Made by a program: the position numbers and the translations under genes. This document shows, piece by piece, positions 17,487 through 26,186 of a stretch of DNA of 64,000 nt. Source of the stretch: Streptomyces coacervatus (GTDB lineage Bacteria; Actinomycetota; Actinomycetes; Streptomycetales; Streptomycetaceae). The stretch covers positions 124,001-188,000 of the forward strand of contig NZ_JARHTP010000020.1 in NCBI RefSeq assembly GCF_029223485.1. The letters are read 5' to 3'. Every line of letters begins with the position of its first letter. The stretch's first letter is position 1. Below the pieces are notes generated by a model. That model was not told the origin of the DNA, searched no databases, and was given only the letters and a program-made list of their open reading frames with translations.

Positions 17487-18002
17487 CTACTTCCGCAGCT
17501 CGATGACTGTCTTGCCGATGCGGATCGGCGCGCCCAGCGGAATCGGCGTGGGGGTCGTCAGCCGGCTCCGGTCGAGGTACGTGCCGTTGGTGGAGCCCAG
17601 GTCCTCGACGATCCACTGGCCGTCGCGGTCCGGGTAGATCCTGGCATGGCGGCTGGAGGCGTAGTCGTCGTCCAGCACGATCGTGCTGTCGTGCGCCCGG
17701 CCCAGGGTGATGGTCTGGCCCTGCAGCGCGACGGTCGTGCCGGTGAGGGTGCCCTCGGACACGACCAGCTTGGAGGGGGCGTTGCGGCGCTGGCGGCCGC
17801 CGCCGGCCTGCTGACGCTGCTGCGGGGGCGCGGCCTGCTGCCGGGCGGCCTGCTGCGGCCGTCCGGCCTCGCGCCTGGATCCGCGCTGGGTGACGCGCGT
17901 ACCGAACAGGTCGCTGCGGATGACCTGCACGGCCACGATCACGAACAGCCACAGTACGGCCAGGAAACCCAGCCGCATGACCGTGAGGGTCAGCTCTGAC
18001 AT
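17487..18002 (-). CDS. fhaB: FHA-domain membrane protein FhaB (FipA-like)
   Basis: A 171-residue protein with an N-terminal membrane helix (about residues 8-27, MRLGFLAVLWLFVIVAVQVI), a Gln/Ala/Arg-rich linker, and a C-terminal FHA domain (about 95-165: ITLGRAHDSTIVLDDDYASSR, GSTNGTYLD). FHA domains bind phosphothreonine, so it should dock proteins phosphorylated by PknB; the mycobacterial homologue FipA links FtsZ and FtsQ. ATG 18002 gives the membrane-anchored form. It is 10 nt downstream of the fhaA stop. Confidence 0.92.
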   Translation of the reverse strand: MSELTLTVMRLGFLAVLWLFVIVAVQVIRSDLFGTRVTQRGSRREAGRPQQAARQQAAPPQQRQQAGGGRQRRNAPSKLVVSEGTLTGTTVALQGQTITLGRAHDSTIVLDDDYASSRHARIYPDRDGQWIVEDLGSTNGTYLDRSRLTTPTPIPLGAPIRIGKTVIELRK

Positions 18003-18012
18003 TGCCCCCGCT

Positions 18013-18867
18013 TCACCCTTCGGCTTGCCGGTAAATGATGGTGGTGCTGCCCACGACGATCCGCGAGCCGTCGCGGAGCGTAGCGCGGGTGGTGTGCTGC
18101 CCGTCCACCACGATGCCGTTGGTGGACCCGAGATCCTGGATCGTCGAGGGCGTTCCGGTCCGGATCTCACAGTGCCGGCGGGAGACGCCGGGGTCGTCGA
18201 TCCGCACGTCGGCTTCGGTGCTGCGGCCCAGCACCAGCGTCTGGCGGGAGATCTGATGGCGGGTGCCGTTGATCTCGACCCAGTGGCGCATCCGGCCGCC
18301 TGCCGCCGGGGCGGGAGCCGTCGCGGGCCGCTGACCGAAGGGCGCGGCGCCGGGCCGTCCGCCGGGCGGCGGCGCGGCGGGCATCGGCGGGGCGCCCGCG
18401 GGTGCGGCGGCCGGCGGGTAGCCGTAACCTCCGCCGGGGCGGCCCGGGGCCGGGGCCGCCGGAGCGGCGGGCCCGGGAGCCTGCTGGCTGCTGGAGGAGG
18501 CGAGCGTACGGCTGCGCACCCGGTACAGGCCGGTGTCGAGGTCGTCCGCCTTCTCCAGGTGGACCTTGATGGGTCCCATGAAGGTGTAGCGCTGCTGCTT
18601 GGCGTAGTCGCGCACCATGCCGGCGAGCTCGTCGCCGAGCTGGCCGGAGTAGGGGCTGAGCCGCTCGAAGTCCGGCGTGCTCAGCTCCACGATGAAGTCG
18701 TTGGGCACAACCGTGCGGTCGCGGTTCCAGATGGTCGCGTTGTTGTCGCACTCACGCTGGAGCGCTCCCGCGATCTCCACGGGCTGGACCTCGGACTTGA
18801 ACACCTTGGCAAAGGTGCCGTTGACCAGACCTTCGAGACGCTGCTCGAATTTCTTCAGGACTCCCAT
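18013..18867 (-). CDS. fhaA: FHA-domain protein FhaA (DUF3662 + FHA)
   Basis: A 284-residue cytoplasmic adaptor. Residues 1-115 are the DUF3662 domain (starts MGVLKKFEQRLEGLVNGTFA), 120-195 a Pro/Ala/Gly-rich linker, and 200-280 an FHA domain (LVLGRSTEADVRIDDPGVSRR, GSTNGIVVDG) that binds phosphothreonine. In mycobacteria FhaA interacts with phosphorylated MviN and regulates peptidoglycan synthesis. It is the first gene of the minus-strand operon; GGAGGAGGTG precedes the ATG. Confidence 0.94.
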   Translation of the reverse strand: MGVLKKFEQRLEGLVNGTFAKVFKSEVQPVEIAGALQRECDNNATIWNRDRTVVPNDFIVELSTPDFERLSPYSGQLGDELAGMVRDYAKQQRYTFMGPIKVHLEKADDLDTGLYRVRSRTLASSSSQQAPGPAAPAAPAPGRPGGGYGYPPAAAPAGAPPMPAAPPPGGRPGAAPFGQRPATAPAPAAGGRMRHWVEINGTRHQISRQTLVLGRSTEADVRIDDPGVSRRHCEIRTGTPSTIQDLGSTNGIVVDGQHTTRATLRDGSRIVVGSTTIIYRQAEG

Positions 18868-19434
18868 GAGGCACCTCCTCCGATGTCGCTTCCGTCCAGT
18901 GTCCCGGCTGGCGGGCGCTGCCTTACCTGGTACTGCTTACTGATCGTATCCACGCGCGGGTGAATCGGCTGGTTCCCCCTGTCGGCCCTGTCGACGGGTG
19001 TCGACGCTGGACGAAGTTCCCTCCGGAAGTTCCCTCCGAAGCCGTCCTTCGAACTCCTCCCGCGCACTCCTTCTGCCAAGGATCGTAGAGGCGGCCGAAG
19101 ACAAGTGTCCCGCACCCGACTGTGGACCCGGCCCGGCTCTTGGGGAGACGGGCCGGACCGGTACGAGGTTGATACGTGAACCGTTACGTGTTGATACGGA
19201 GCGGAGGCTTCAGCGGTTGGCCGCTCCTGGGCTGGTCGATCGTGGGCCGGCCGATCGAGGGCCGGGTGGTGGGACGGACGGTCGCGGGCCGGTCGCCGGC
19301 CGGACGATGCGTCCTTGCTGGTGAGCGGCTGCCCAGCCATAAGGGATGTGAACCCACCCCTGCCAGCGTGCTAATGTTCTGCGTGTCGGAAGGCGCCAAA
19401 CCCAAGGGGTCGGGAGCCGGAGGACACACCCAAT
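18868..19434. other. 567-bp intergenic region upstream of fhaA and tRNA-Leu
   Basis: The region must hold the fhaA operon promoter (minus) and the tRNA promoter (plus). Visible structure is limited: GTTGATACG occurs twice (about 19168 and 19192) around an ACGTGAACCGTTACGT near-palindrome, and GATCG-GGGCCGG words repeat at 19239-19295. A TAATGT near 19371 could serve as a -10 for the tRNA. I see no convincing protein-coding gene. Confidence 0.4.
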
Positions 19435-19521
19435 GCGCGGGTGGCGGAATAGGCAGACGCGCTGGATTCAGGTTCCAGTGCCCGCAAGGGCGTGGGGGTT
19501 CAACTCCCCCCTCGCGCACCA
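19435..19521 (+). tRNA. tRNA-Leu (anticodon CAG)
   Basis: An 87-nt class II tRNA. The acceptor stem is GCGCGGG (19435-19441) with CTCGCGC (19511-19517, one G-T wobble), discriminator A and encoded CCA. The anticodon stem CTGGA/TCCAG holds loop TTCAGGT with anticodon CAG at 19469-19471, which reads CTG, the main Leu codon in this genome. The long variable arm (TGCCCGCAAGGGCG) and the GGGGG-TTCAACT-CCCCC T-arm confirm it. No integrated element abuts its 3' end. Confidence 0.97.
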
Positions 19522-19524
19522 GCC

Positions 19525-19557
19525 GAAAGCCCCCAGGTCTTTGACCTGGGGGCTTTC
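19525..19557 (+). terminator. Terminator of tRNA-Leu
   Basis: Perfect 15-bp stem, GAAAGCCCCCAGGTC (19525-19539) and its complement (19543-19557), with a TTT loop, 3 nt after the tRNA. Confidence 0.9.
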
Positions 19558-19633
19558 GCGTTGTCCGGGGCCGTGTGAGGCGGGTTACCTGGTGAGGACA
19601 ATCACATGGCCCGCCCGCCGTTCCCGGACGGCG

Positions 19634-19660
19634 TTTTCCACAGGTGCGGAGTTGTCCACA
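19634..19660 (+). other. Tandem pair of DnaA boxes
   Basis: TTTTCCACA (19634-19642) and TTGTCCACA (19652-19660) lie in the same orientation 18 bp apart, upstream of the DUF2252 gene. The second is the preferred Streptomyces box. Confidence 0.55.
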
Positions 19661-19738
19661 GGGTCTGACGCGCTTCGGCCACCGGCTGTACGGTCGGCAC
19701 GAGTTGATGTTCGTGCCCGTGCGGGGGAGGCGGTTGGC

Positions 19739-21169
19739 GTGACCGAAATCGGAGAAGCAGCGGCAGCGGCGGTGGAGTCGGGTGTGCGGCGGCTTCCGCG
19801 GGTGCGGGGTTTCGCCGAGTGGCCCGCCGAGGGGTCGCCCAAGGACGAGGGCAAGGCGCTGCGCAAGCGGGTGCCGCGCAGCGCACACTCCGCGCTCGAC
19901 CTCGACGGCTCCCGCCCGCACGCGGCCGACGCGGTCGAGGAGTCCCACCGCGGCCGGATCGCCGAGCTCACTCCGATACGCGCGGGCCGGATGGCGGCCA
20001 CGCCCTTCGCCTTCCTGCGCGGCTCGGCGGGCCTCATGGCGTACGACCTCGCGCGCACACCCATGACCCGGATCCGCGCGCAGATCTGCGGGGATGCGCA
20101 TGCCGCCAACTTCGGCCTGTACGGCGATGCGCGCGGCGACCTGGTCATCGACCTCAACGACTTCGACGAGACCGTCCACGGCCCCTGGGAGTGGGACCTC
20201 AAGCGGCTCGCCGCCTCGCTCGTGCTCGCGGGGCGGGAAGCCGGCGCCGACGAGGACCAGTGCCGCAAGGCGGCCTACGACGCGACCGGCGCCTACCGCC
20301 GCACCATGCGGCTGCTCGCCAAGCTGCCGGTGCTGGACGCGTGGAACGCCATCGCGGACGAGGAACTCGTCTCCCATACCGACGCCCACGACCTGCTCGG
20401 CACGCTGGAGCGGGTCTCCGAGAAGGCGCGGGCCAATACGAGCGGACGCTTCGCGGCGAAGTCGACCGAGCAGGTCGAGGACGGCGGGCGCCGCTTCGTC
20501 GAGGCGCTGCCGGTGCTGCGGCGGGTGCCGGACGCGGAGGCCGCGGCGGTGGCGGCGGCCCTTGAGGAGTATGTGACGACACTGTCCGAGGACCGGCTGC
20601 CGCTGCTGGCGCGTCATGCGGTGCACGACGTCGCCTTCCGCGTCGTCGGCACGGGCAGCGTCGGCACAAGGTCGTATGTCGTGCTGCTTCTGGACCACCG
20701 GGGGCAGCCGCTCGTCCTCCAGGTGAAGGAGGCCCGTCCCTCGACGCTGGTGCCGCACCTGGTGACCGCCGGTTTCGAGGCGCCGGAGGCGGAGCATGAG
20801 GGGCGCCGGGTGGTTCTCGGGCAGAAGCGCATGCAGGTCGTCAGCGACATCCTGCTGGGCTGGACGTCGGTGGACGGACTGCCGTTCCAGGTACGGCAGT
20901 TCCGCAACCGCAAGGGCAGCGTCGACCCCGCGGCGCTGGCCGCCGACCAGATAGACGACTACGGCCGCATGACCGGCGCCCTCCTGGCCCGCGCCCACTC
21001 CCACAGCGCCGACCCCCGCCTGGTCGCCGGGTACTGCGGCAAGAGCGAGGAACTTGACGAGGCGATCGCCGACTTCGCCGTCGCCTACGCCGACCGCACG
21101 GAGGCCGACCATGCCGATCTGGTGGCAGCGGTGCGGGCGGGGCGGATCCCGGCGGAGATGGGGGTTTGA
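19739..21169 (+). CDS. DUF2252 family protein
   Basis: A 476-residue soluble protein of the DUF2252 family, whose fold resembles aminoglycoside-phosphotransferase/kinase-like proteins. Visible signatures are FLRGSAGLMAYDL, CGDAHAANFGLYGDA and LNDFDETVHGPWEWDLKRLA; the His/Asn and Asp positions of the latter two match the catalytic-loop and metal-binding places of such folds. No substrate is known. GTG start with GGGAGG upstream; the gene appears single, and a G-rich tract follows its stop. Confidence 0.85.
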   Translation: MTEIGEAAAAAVESGVRRLPRVRGFAEWPAEGSPKDEGKALRKRVPRSAHSALDLDGSRPHAADAVEESHRGRIAELTPIRAGRMAATPFAFLRGSAGLMAYDLARTPMTRIRAQICGDAHAANFGLYGDARGDLVIDLNDFDETVHGPWEWDLKRLAASLVLAGREAGADEDQCRKAAYDATGAYRRTMRLLAKLPVLDAWNAIADEELVSHTDAHDLLGTLERVSEKARANTSGRFAAKSTEQVEDGGRRFVEALPVLRRVPDAEAAAVAAALEEYVTTLSEDRLPLLARHAVHDVAFRVVGTGSVGTRSYVVLLLDHRGQPLVLQVKEARPSTLVPHLVTAGFEAPEAEHEGRRVVLGQKRMQVVSDILLGWTSVDGLPFQVRQFRNRKGSVDPAALAADQIDDYGRMTGALLARAHSHSADPRLVAGYCGKSEELDEAIADFAVAYADRTEADHADLVAAVRAGRIPAEMGV

Positions 21170-21222
21170 GGGGCGTGTGAGGAGTGCGGCTGTGGGGGCA
21201 GCCGTTGAGGCGCGTGTTCGCA

Positions 21223-21259
21223 GGGGGCGGGGAGGGGGGAGGGGGAGGGAGGGGGGAGG
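21223..21259 (+). other. G-rich tract, possible G-quadruplex
   Basis: Runs of three to six G separated by single A or C fill 21223-21259, directly followed by CCCCCCC (21260-21266), which can also pair back to it. It lies between the DUF2252 and J-domain genes. More than four G-runs with 1-nt loops meet the usual quadruplex pattern. Confidence 0.5.
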
Positions 21260-21321
21260 CCCCCCCGGAGCGATGAGCTTGCGCCGCAGTGGTCGCCCCC
21301 GCCGTGGCCTACGCTGGGCGG

Positions 21322-22173
21322 GTGACGAGCCCGGAAGCTGAGCATGAGCAGGGTGGCGGTGTCTCCGGTGAGGCGCAGGCGACGCCCGAGGACGGTGCGC
21401 CGCGTCCCGAGGAGCGGCTGGAGCGGGCCGTGCGGGCCGCCGAGCAGGCGCTGATCGAGTACGAGATCGCGGTGGAGACCTTCCGGGTCGAGGTCGAGAA
21501 CTTCTCCCGGCTGCACCACCAGAAGCTCGGCCCGATGTACGCCCGCCTCGACGAGCTGGACGCGCAGATCGCCGAGGCCCGGGCCGCCCGCACCGGCGAC
21601 CCCGAGGATCTGCGCAAGGCGGACGAGGCACGGGCCCGGGTCATGCCGATGCCCGGCGTCGAGGAGCTGTTCCACGGCTGGATGGACGGGCAGGGGCTCT
21701 TCCCGGAAGCCGTGGCGATGCTCACGGACCAGCCCGTGCGGCCCCCCCAGCGGGTGCGCCCGAGCGACGAGGCCCGCAAGCTCTACCGCGAACTGGTCCG
21801 TAAGGCCCACCCCGACCTGGCTCAGGACGACACCGAGCGGGCGCGGCGCGAGGAGTTCATCACCCGGGTCAACGCCGCCTATGCCCGCGGCGACGCGATG
21901 CTGCTGCGGGAGCTGGCCGAGGAGTGGGCCAAGGGACCGGCGCCCGAGGAGCGCGGTCCGAGCCGCAGCGAGGAGCTCTACGCCCGCCTCGAATGGCTCG
22001 CCGAGCGCAAGGAACTGCTCTCGCTGGTCGCCAAGGAGCTGGAGGAGAGCGCGATCGGCTCGATGCTCCGGCTGGCGCCGGACGATCCCGACCGACTCCT
22101 GGAGGAGATCGCCGAGAAGCTTCTGGCCGATGTCTCCCAGCGCGAGGCGGAGCTGGCCGAGCTGCTGGGGTAG
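21322..22173 (+). CDS. J-domain-like protein
   Basis: A 283-residue soluble protein, mostly helical and charged. A J-domain-like segment lies at about residues 145-190: KLYRELVRKAHPDLAQDD with the HPD motif that stimulates DnaK ATPase, then EEFITRVNAAYARGD. A coiled coil (about 30-75) precedes it and a helical Glu/Leu-rich tail follows (210-283). GTG start. It may be a specialised DnaK co-chaperone. It is not classical DnaJ: it has no Gly/Phe region or zinc fingers. Confidence 0.8.
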   Translation: MTSPEAEHEQGGGVSGEAQATPEDGAPRPEERLERAVRAAEQALIEYEIAVETFRVEVENFSRLHHQKLGPMYARLDELDAQIAEARAARTGDPEDLRKADEARARVMPMPGVEELFHGWMDGQGLFPEAVAMLTDQPVRPPQRVRPSDEARKLYRELVRKAHPDLAQDDTERARREEFITRVNAAYARGDAMLLRELAEEWAKGPAPEERGPSRSEELYARLEWLAERKELLSLVAKELEESAIGSMLRLAPDDPDRLLEEIAEKLLADVSQREAELAELLG

Positions 22174-22268
22174 CGCGCGCCGGTGCAAGCCGGTGGCCGG
22201 TGGAGGTGGGGCGGTTGCCGCGTGGGCGGCCGGTTCCGTGACCGGCCGCGTCGGGTAGCGTCTCAGGC

Positions 22269-22616
22269 ATGCATTTCGGAGCTGGTGTGCCCACGGTCGA
22301 GGTCGGGGACCTCAAGGACGGCGACTTCCTGCTGGACGTCCGCGAGAACGACGAATGGCAGGCAGGTCACGCCGAAGGGGCGCTGCACATCCCCATCAGT
22401 GATTTCGTCGCCCGCTACGGCGAGCTGACCGAGGCCGCCCCGCAGGACGGCCGCGTCAACGTGATCTGCCGCTCCGGCGGCCGCTCGGCGCAGGTCGCGA
22501 TGTACCTCGTGCAGCAGGGCATCGACGCCGTGAACGTCGACGGCGGCATGCAGGTGTGGGCGGCGGTGGGCCGCCCGGTCGTGACGGACGAGGGACAGCC
22601 CGGGTTCGTCCTGTAG
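22269..22616 (+). CDS. Rhodanese-like domain protein
   Basis: A 115-residue single rhodanese domain, possibly a sulfurtransferase carrying persulfide on the Cys of the CRSGGRS loop (residue about 68). DVRENDEWQAGHAEGALHIP is the usual first motif. It is separate from the J-domain gene by 95 nt and converges on the acyl-CoA dehydrogenase with only 19 nt between stops. No thiosulfate/oxidoreductase partner is adjacent. Confidence 0.88.
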   Translation: MHFGAGVPTVEVGDLKDGDFLLDVRENDEWQAGHAEGALHIPISDFVARYGELTEAAPQDGRVNVICRSGGRSAQVAMYLVQQGIDAVNVDGGMQVWAAVGRPVVTDEGQPGFVL

Positions 22617-22635
22617 TTCGCGCCGGCCGGGGCGG

Positions 22636-23769
22636 TCAGCCGAGCGGGTGTGCCGCCAGCAGGTCGCCCAGGGCTTCCTCGTGCGCTGCCGCCGGGCCGA
22701 GCTGGAGTTCCAGGTGCTTGGCCCAGGCGTGGTACCGGTGCAGGGGGTATTCGACGTCCGCCCCGAACCCTCCGTGCAGATGCTGTGCCGTCTGTACGAC
22801 CCGCCGTACGCCCTCCGAGGCCCAGATCTTGGCGACGGCGACGTCACCGGAGGCGGGCAGTACGCCGGGTGCCCGCGAGGCGATCCGCCATGCGGCCTGC
22901 CACAGTGTGGCCTCCATCGCGCGCAGGTCGATGTAGCGGTCGGCGGCCTGCACGGCGACAGCCTGGAACGTGGCGACGGGGTATCCGAACTGCTCCCGCT
23001 TGCCGGTGTATTCACTGGTCATCGCGAGGACTCGTTCGCCCAGGCCGAGCGCCAGCGCGCACGTCCCCGTGGTCAGCAGTTCGCGCAGCCACTCCCAGGC
23101 GCCGTCGGCGTCGATGACGTCGCGGGCGGCGATCCGTGCGGATTCCAGACGTAGTTCGCCGAGCCGCTCACCGGTGGTGGAGATCTGCTCGCCCAGGCCG
23201 ACGCCCTGGTGGATCCGGGGGACCACGGCGAGGAGGGTCCGATCGGCGGTCGTATGGGCCGGTACGACGATGAAGTCGGCGTTGTGCGCCCACGGCACCG
23301 CCGTCTGTGCCCCGTCCAGGATCCACTCGTCGCCTTCCCGCCGTGCGGTCACGGCGAGTTCGGCCGGGTCGTGGCCGGTACGGCCCATCGCGGCGACGGT
23401 CAGCACCGTCTCGCCCCGTCCCGCGCGGGTGAGCAGCGCAGACCTCAACTCCTCGCCGCCGTAAGCCTGTACGGCCGCTGCGGCCGCGCTGGTCTCCAGG
23501 AGTGGTACGCGCGCCAGCACCCTGGCCGACTCCCGCAGCACCAGGCAGAGTGCGATGGCGTCCAGGCCCGCGCCGCCGTACTCCGCGTCCAGCAGCAGGC
23601 TCAGCAGGTCCGCCTCGGCGAGCCTGGTCCACAGCGCGCGGTCGAAGTCGTCGGCCACGGCGCCCGGGACGAGCGAGGGAGAGGGCACGGTGTCGGGCGC
23701 GACCCCGGCGAAGACGCCCCGTGCCGCCTCGGCCGCCGCCTGCTGCTCCTCGGTGAAGGTGAAGTCCAC
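22636..23769 (-). CDS. Acyl-CoA dehydrogenase family protein
   Basis: A 377-residue flavoprotein expected to oxidise an acyl-CoA at the alpha-beta bond. The N-terminal helical domain starts DFTFTEEQQAAAEAARGVF; the middle contains TAVPWAHNADFIVVPA; the C-terminal helices include SEYTGKREQFGYPVATFQAV and LHGGFGADVEYPLHRYHAW. The usual catalytic Glu of the last region is not obvious, which is common in FadE-type heterodimer subunits. GTG start with GGAAGGACAG upstream. Two palindromes resembling TetR operators lie upstream (23825-23854). Confidence 0.85.
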   Translation of the reverse strand: MDFTFTEEQQAAAEAARGVFAGVAPDTVPSPSLVPGAVADDFDRALWTRLAEADLLSLLLDAEYGGAGLDAIALCLVLRESARVLARVPLLETSAAAAAVQAYGGEELRSALLTRAGRGETVLTVAAMGRTGHDPAELAVTARREGDEWILDGAQTAVPWAHNADFIVVPAHTTADRTLLAVVPRIHQGVGLGEQISTTGERLGELRLESARIAARDVIDADGAWEWLRELLTTGTCALALGLGERVLAMTSEYTGKREQFGYPVATFQAVAVQAADRYIDLRAMEATLWQAAWRIASRAPGVLPASGDVAVAKIWASEGVRRVVQTAQHLHGGFGADVEYPLHRYHAWAKHLELQLGPAAAHEEALGDLLAAHPLG

Positions 23770-23824
23770 GGTTCCTGTCCTTCCACGCGCATGCCGGCTC
23801 ACCGACCAGGCGCCCGGCCTGATC

Positions 23825-23854
23825 TGACGGACCGTCAAGATAGAACAGGTTCTA
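23825..23854. promoter_or_regulatory. Two adjacent palindromes, one matching the KstR motif
   Basis: TGACGGACCGTCA (23825-23837) is a palindrome around a central A. TAGAACAGGTTCTA (23841-23854) fits the mycobacterial KstR pattern TNNAACNNGTTNNA at every fixed position. Both are 56-85 nt upstream of the acyl-CoA dehydrogenase GTG, a typical place for repression by TetR-family lipid regulators. No binding evidence. Confidence 0.45.
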
Positions 23855-23893
23855 GGAGAAGGGAACGGTGCGGCCATCGCCACCCGCGCCCGG

Positions 23894-24955
23894 TCAGCGG
23901 TCGAAGTCCAGCTCGACCTTCTCGGTCACCGGATGCGACTGGCACGCCAGCACATACCCCGCCTCCGTCTCCTCCGTCTCCAGCGCGAAGTTGCGGTCCA
24001 TGCGCACCTCGCCGGCGACGAGGAAGGCCCGGCATGTGCCGCACACGCCGCCCTTGCAGGCGTAGGGCGCGTCGGGCCGGTTGCGCAGCACCGTCTCCAG
24101 CAGGGACTCGCCGTCCTGCACGGGCCAGGTCCCGCCGCGGCCGTCGAGCCGGGCGGTCACCGTGCTGTGTGCGGGGGCGGTCGCGGCCGGCGCGGGGGCG
24201 GCGGCGTCCACGTGGAAGATCTCCTCGTGGATGCGTGAGCGCACCACACCGAGGCCGCGCAGGGCCCGCTCGGCCCCCTGCACGAGCCCGAACGGACCGC
24301 ACAGGAACCATCCCGCCACCTGCCCCACCGGCAGCAGCGCGGGCAGCAGCCCGGTCAGCCGCTCCTGGTCGAGCCGCCCGGACGGCAGCCCCGCCTGCTG
24401 TTCCTCCCGGGACAGCACCGTCACCAGCTGCAGCCGCCGCGGATGGCGGTCCTTCAGGTCGGCGGCCTCCTCCAGGAACATCGTCGAGGCGGCCGTCCGG
24501 TCGCTGCGTATCAGGCAGAACCGGGCTTCCGGCTCGCGCTCGAGCAGGGTGGAGACGATCGAGAGCACCGGGGTGATGCCGCTGCCGCCCACGATCGCCG
24601 CGTATATGCCGGGTGCCGGGTCGAGGGTGAAGCGGCCGGCTGGGGTCATCACCTCCAGCTCGTCGCCGACGTTGATCTCCTTGAGTGCGTACGTCGAGAA
24701 GGCTCCGCCGTCGACCAGCCGTACGCCGACCCGCAGGGTGCTGGGGCCCTCGCCGTCGGGGGCCGGTGCCGGGGAGCAGATCGAGTACGTGCGCCGTATC
24801 TCCGTGCCGTCGACCAGGCGCCGCAGGGCGAGGTGCTGCCCCGGGGCGTGCCGGTACTCCTCGCGCAGCCGAGGGGGCACGGTCAGGGTGAGGGCCACGG
24901 AGTCGTCGGTGAGCCGGTCGACCGCCGCCACCGGGAGTGTGTGGAAGCGGGCCAT
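23894..24955 (-). CDS. paaE: Phenylacetyl-CoA epoxidase reductase subunit PaaE
   Basis: A 353-residue reductase that passes electrons from NADPH through FAD and a 2Fe-2S cluster to the PaaABC oxygenase. The FAD part (about 1-105) has RRTYSICS; the NADP part contains IVGGSGITPVLSI; the C-terminal plant-type ferredoxin (about 270-350) carries the cluster ligands CKGGVCGTC and a later Cys in YVLACQSHP. Its ATG overlaps the paaD stop (TGATG), AAGGAG upstream. It is the last gene of the operon. Confidence 0.95.
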   Translation of the reverse strand: MARFHTLPVAAVDRLTDDSVALTLTVPPRLREEYRHAPGQHLALRRLVDGTEIRRTYSICSPAPAPDGEGPSTLRVGVRLVDGGAFSTYALKEINVGDELEVMTPAGRFTLDPAPGIYAAIVGGSGITPVLSIVSTLLEREPEARFCLIRSDRTAASTMFLEEAADLKDRHPRRLQLVTVLSREEQQAGLPSGRLDQERLTGLLPALLPVGQVAGWFLCGPFGLVQGAERALRGLGVVRSRIHEEIFHVDAAAPAPAATAPAHSTVTARLDGRGGTWPVQDGESLLETVLRNRPDAPYACKGGVCGTCRAFLVAGEVRMDRNFALETEETEAGYVLACQSHPVTEKVELDFDR

Positions 24956-25473
24956 CACAGCTCCTTGAAGTGGTCGAAGGGTTCGCGGCAGGTGAGGCAG
25001 CGCCGCAGCGCTTTGCAGGCGGTGGAGGAGAAGCGGCTGAGCAGCTCGGTGTCGGTGCTGCCGCAGTGCGGGCAGCGCAGTGGCTCCAGCATGCGGGTCG
25101 GGCTCAGCGATACGGGGACCGGTCCGGACACCTCTCGCACGCGCGGGGGCGCTATCCCGAACTCCCGCAGTTTGCGGCGCCCTTCGGCCGTGATGTCGTC
25201 GGTCGACCAGGCGGGCCGCAGCACCGTGCGGACGGTGACGTCCCGTATGCCGTGCGCGTGCAGTGCCTGCTCTATGTCGAGGGACATCGCCTCTATGGCC
25301 GGGCAGCCGGTGTATGTCGGGGTCAGCTCGACCTCGACCGATTCCGCGCCGCGCACATGCACGGCGCGCAGGACTCCGAGCTCCTGGAGGGTGAGTACGG
25401 GCAGTTCGGGGTCGGGCACCGAACCGGCGATCTCCAGGAGTTCGGCCTCCAGGGCGGTGGTCGTTGTCACCAT
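24955..25473 (-). CDS. paaD: Phenylacetate degradation protein PaaD (iron-sulfur assembly-like)
   Basis: A 172-residue protein with an MIP18/DUF59 domain (SVPDPELPVLTLQELGVLR, TPTYTGCPAIEAM) and a C-terminal zinc/iron ribbon (CPHCGS...CKALRRCLTCREPF). In phenylacetyl-CoA epoxidase systems PaaD is needed for activity, probably in maturing the metal centre of the complex. It overlaps paaC and paaE by a few bases, so the five genes are one transcript. Confidence 0.94.
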   Translation of the reverse strand: MVTTTTALEAELLEIAGSVPDPELPVLTLQELGVLRAVHVRGAESVEVELTPTYTGCPAIEAMSLDIEQALHAHGIRDVTVRTVLRPAWSTDDITAEGRRKLREFGIAPPRVREVSGPVPVSLSPTRMLEPLRCPHCGSTDTELLSRFSSTACKALRRCLTCREPFDHFKEL

Positions 25474-26186
25474 GACGCCCCCGGGTGGCTGCGGTGCAGA
25501 TGCTGCATCTCGGCGAGCATCCGGCCGAAGGGCTCGGTGTGCACACCCTGGCGGCCCGCGCCGGCCGTCCACGCCCCGGTCCGCGGTCCCTCGGGGACCG
25601 TCAGGGTCGCCCGGTGCAGGACCGCGCGGACGGAGTCCAGCCAAGCCGTTTCCATCCCGGCCAGGTCGACGTCCAGGCCGTCCACCGGCTGGAACATCTC
25701 GCCGGTGAACCGCCACAGGGCCGTGCAGGCGCGCTGCATCTTCTTGTGGCCGACCTCCGTGCCGTCGCCGAGCCGCAGGGTCCACTGCTCGGCGTGGTCG
25801 CGGTGGTAGGCGACCTCCTTGACGGCCTTTGCGGCGAGGCCGGCGAAGGGGCCCTCCCCGGCGGCCAGTTCGGCGTACAGCAGGTGCTGGTAGGTGGAGA
25901 AGTAGAGCTGTCGGGCGATGGTGTGGGCGAAGTCGCCGTTCGGCTGTTCCACCAGCTGGAGGTTGCGGAAGGCGCGCTCCTCGCGCAGATACGCCAGCTC
26001 GTCCTCGTCGCCTGCCGTCGACAGCAGCACGCGGGCCTGGCCGAGCAGGTCCAGCGCGATGTTGGCGAGGGCGACCTCCTCCTCCAGGACGGGGGCGTGG
26101 CCCGCCCATTCGCCGAGGCGGTGCGAGAGCACCAGGGCGTCGTCGCCGAGGGCCAGGGCAGCGGTCGTAGGGGCTGTCGTCGTCAC
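25467..26186 (-). CDS. paaC: Phenylacetyl-CoA epoxidase structural subunit PaaC
   Basis: A 239-residue helical protein related to the catalytic subunit PaaA but lacking the metal centre; it forms the scaffold of the PaaABC complex. Recognisable stretches are LSHRLGEWAGHAPVLEEEVA, ANIALDLLGQARVLL and EVAYHRDHAEQWTLRLGDGT. GTG start overlaps the paaB stop (GTGA). Confidence 0.94.
   Translation of the reverse strand: MTTTAPTTAALALGDDALVLSHRLGEWAGHAPVLEEEVALANIALDLLGQARVLLSTAGDEDELAYLREERAFRNLQLVEQPNGDFAHTIARQLYFSTYQHLLYAELAAGEGPFAGLAAKAVKEVAYHRDHAEQWTLRLGDGTEVGHKKMQRACTALWRFTGEMFQPVDGLDVDLAGMETAWLDSVRAVLHRATLTVPEGPRTGAWTAGAGRQGVHTEPFGRMLAEMQHLHRSHPGASW

Noticed and set aside
18998..19324. Protein-coding gene in the fhaA/tRNA gap
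   Set aside because: The reading frame lacks a ribosome site and any domain; its composition reflects repeated GGCCGG words.
19435..19521. tRNA as an attachment site of an integrated element
   Set aside because: No integrase, second tRNA end or mobile genes follow; the next genes are ordinary.
24955..26109. A single fused PaaC-PaaD-like protein
   Set aside because: The long frame mixes one frame of two genes. The proper starts and overlapping stops give separate PaaC and PaaD.
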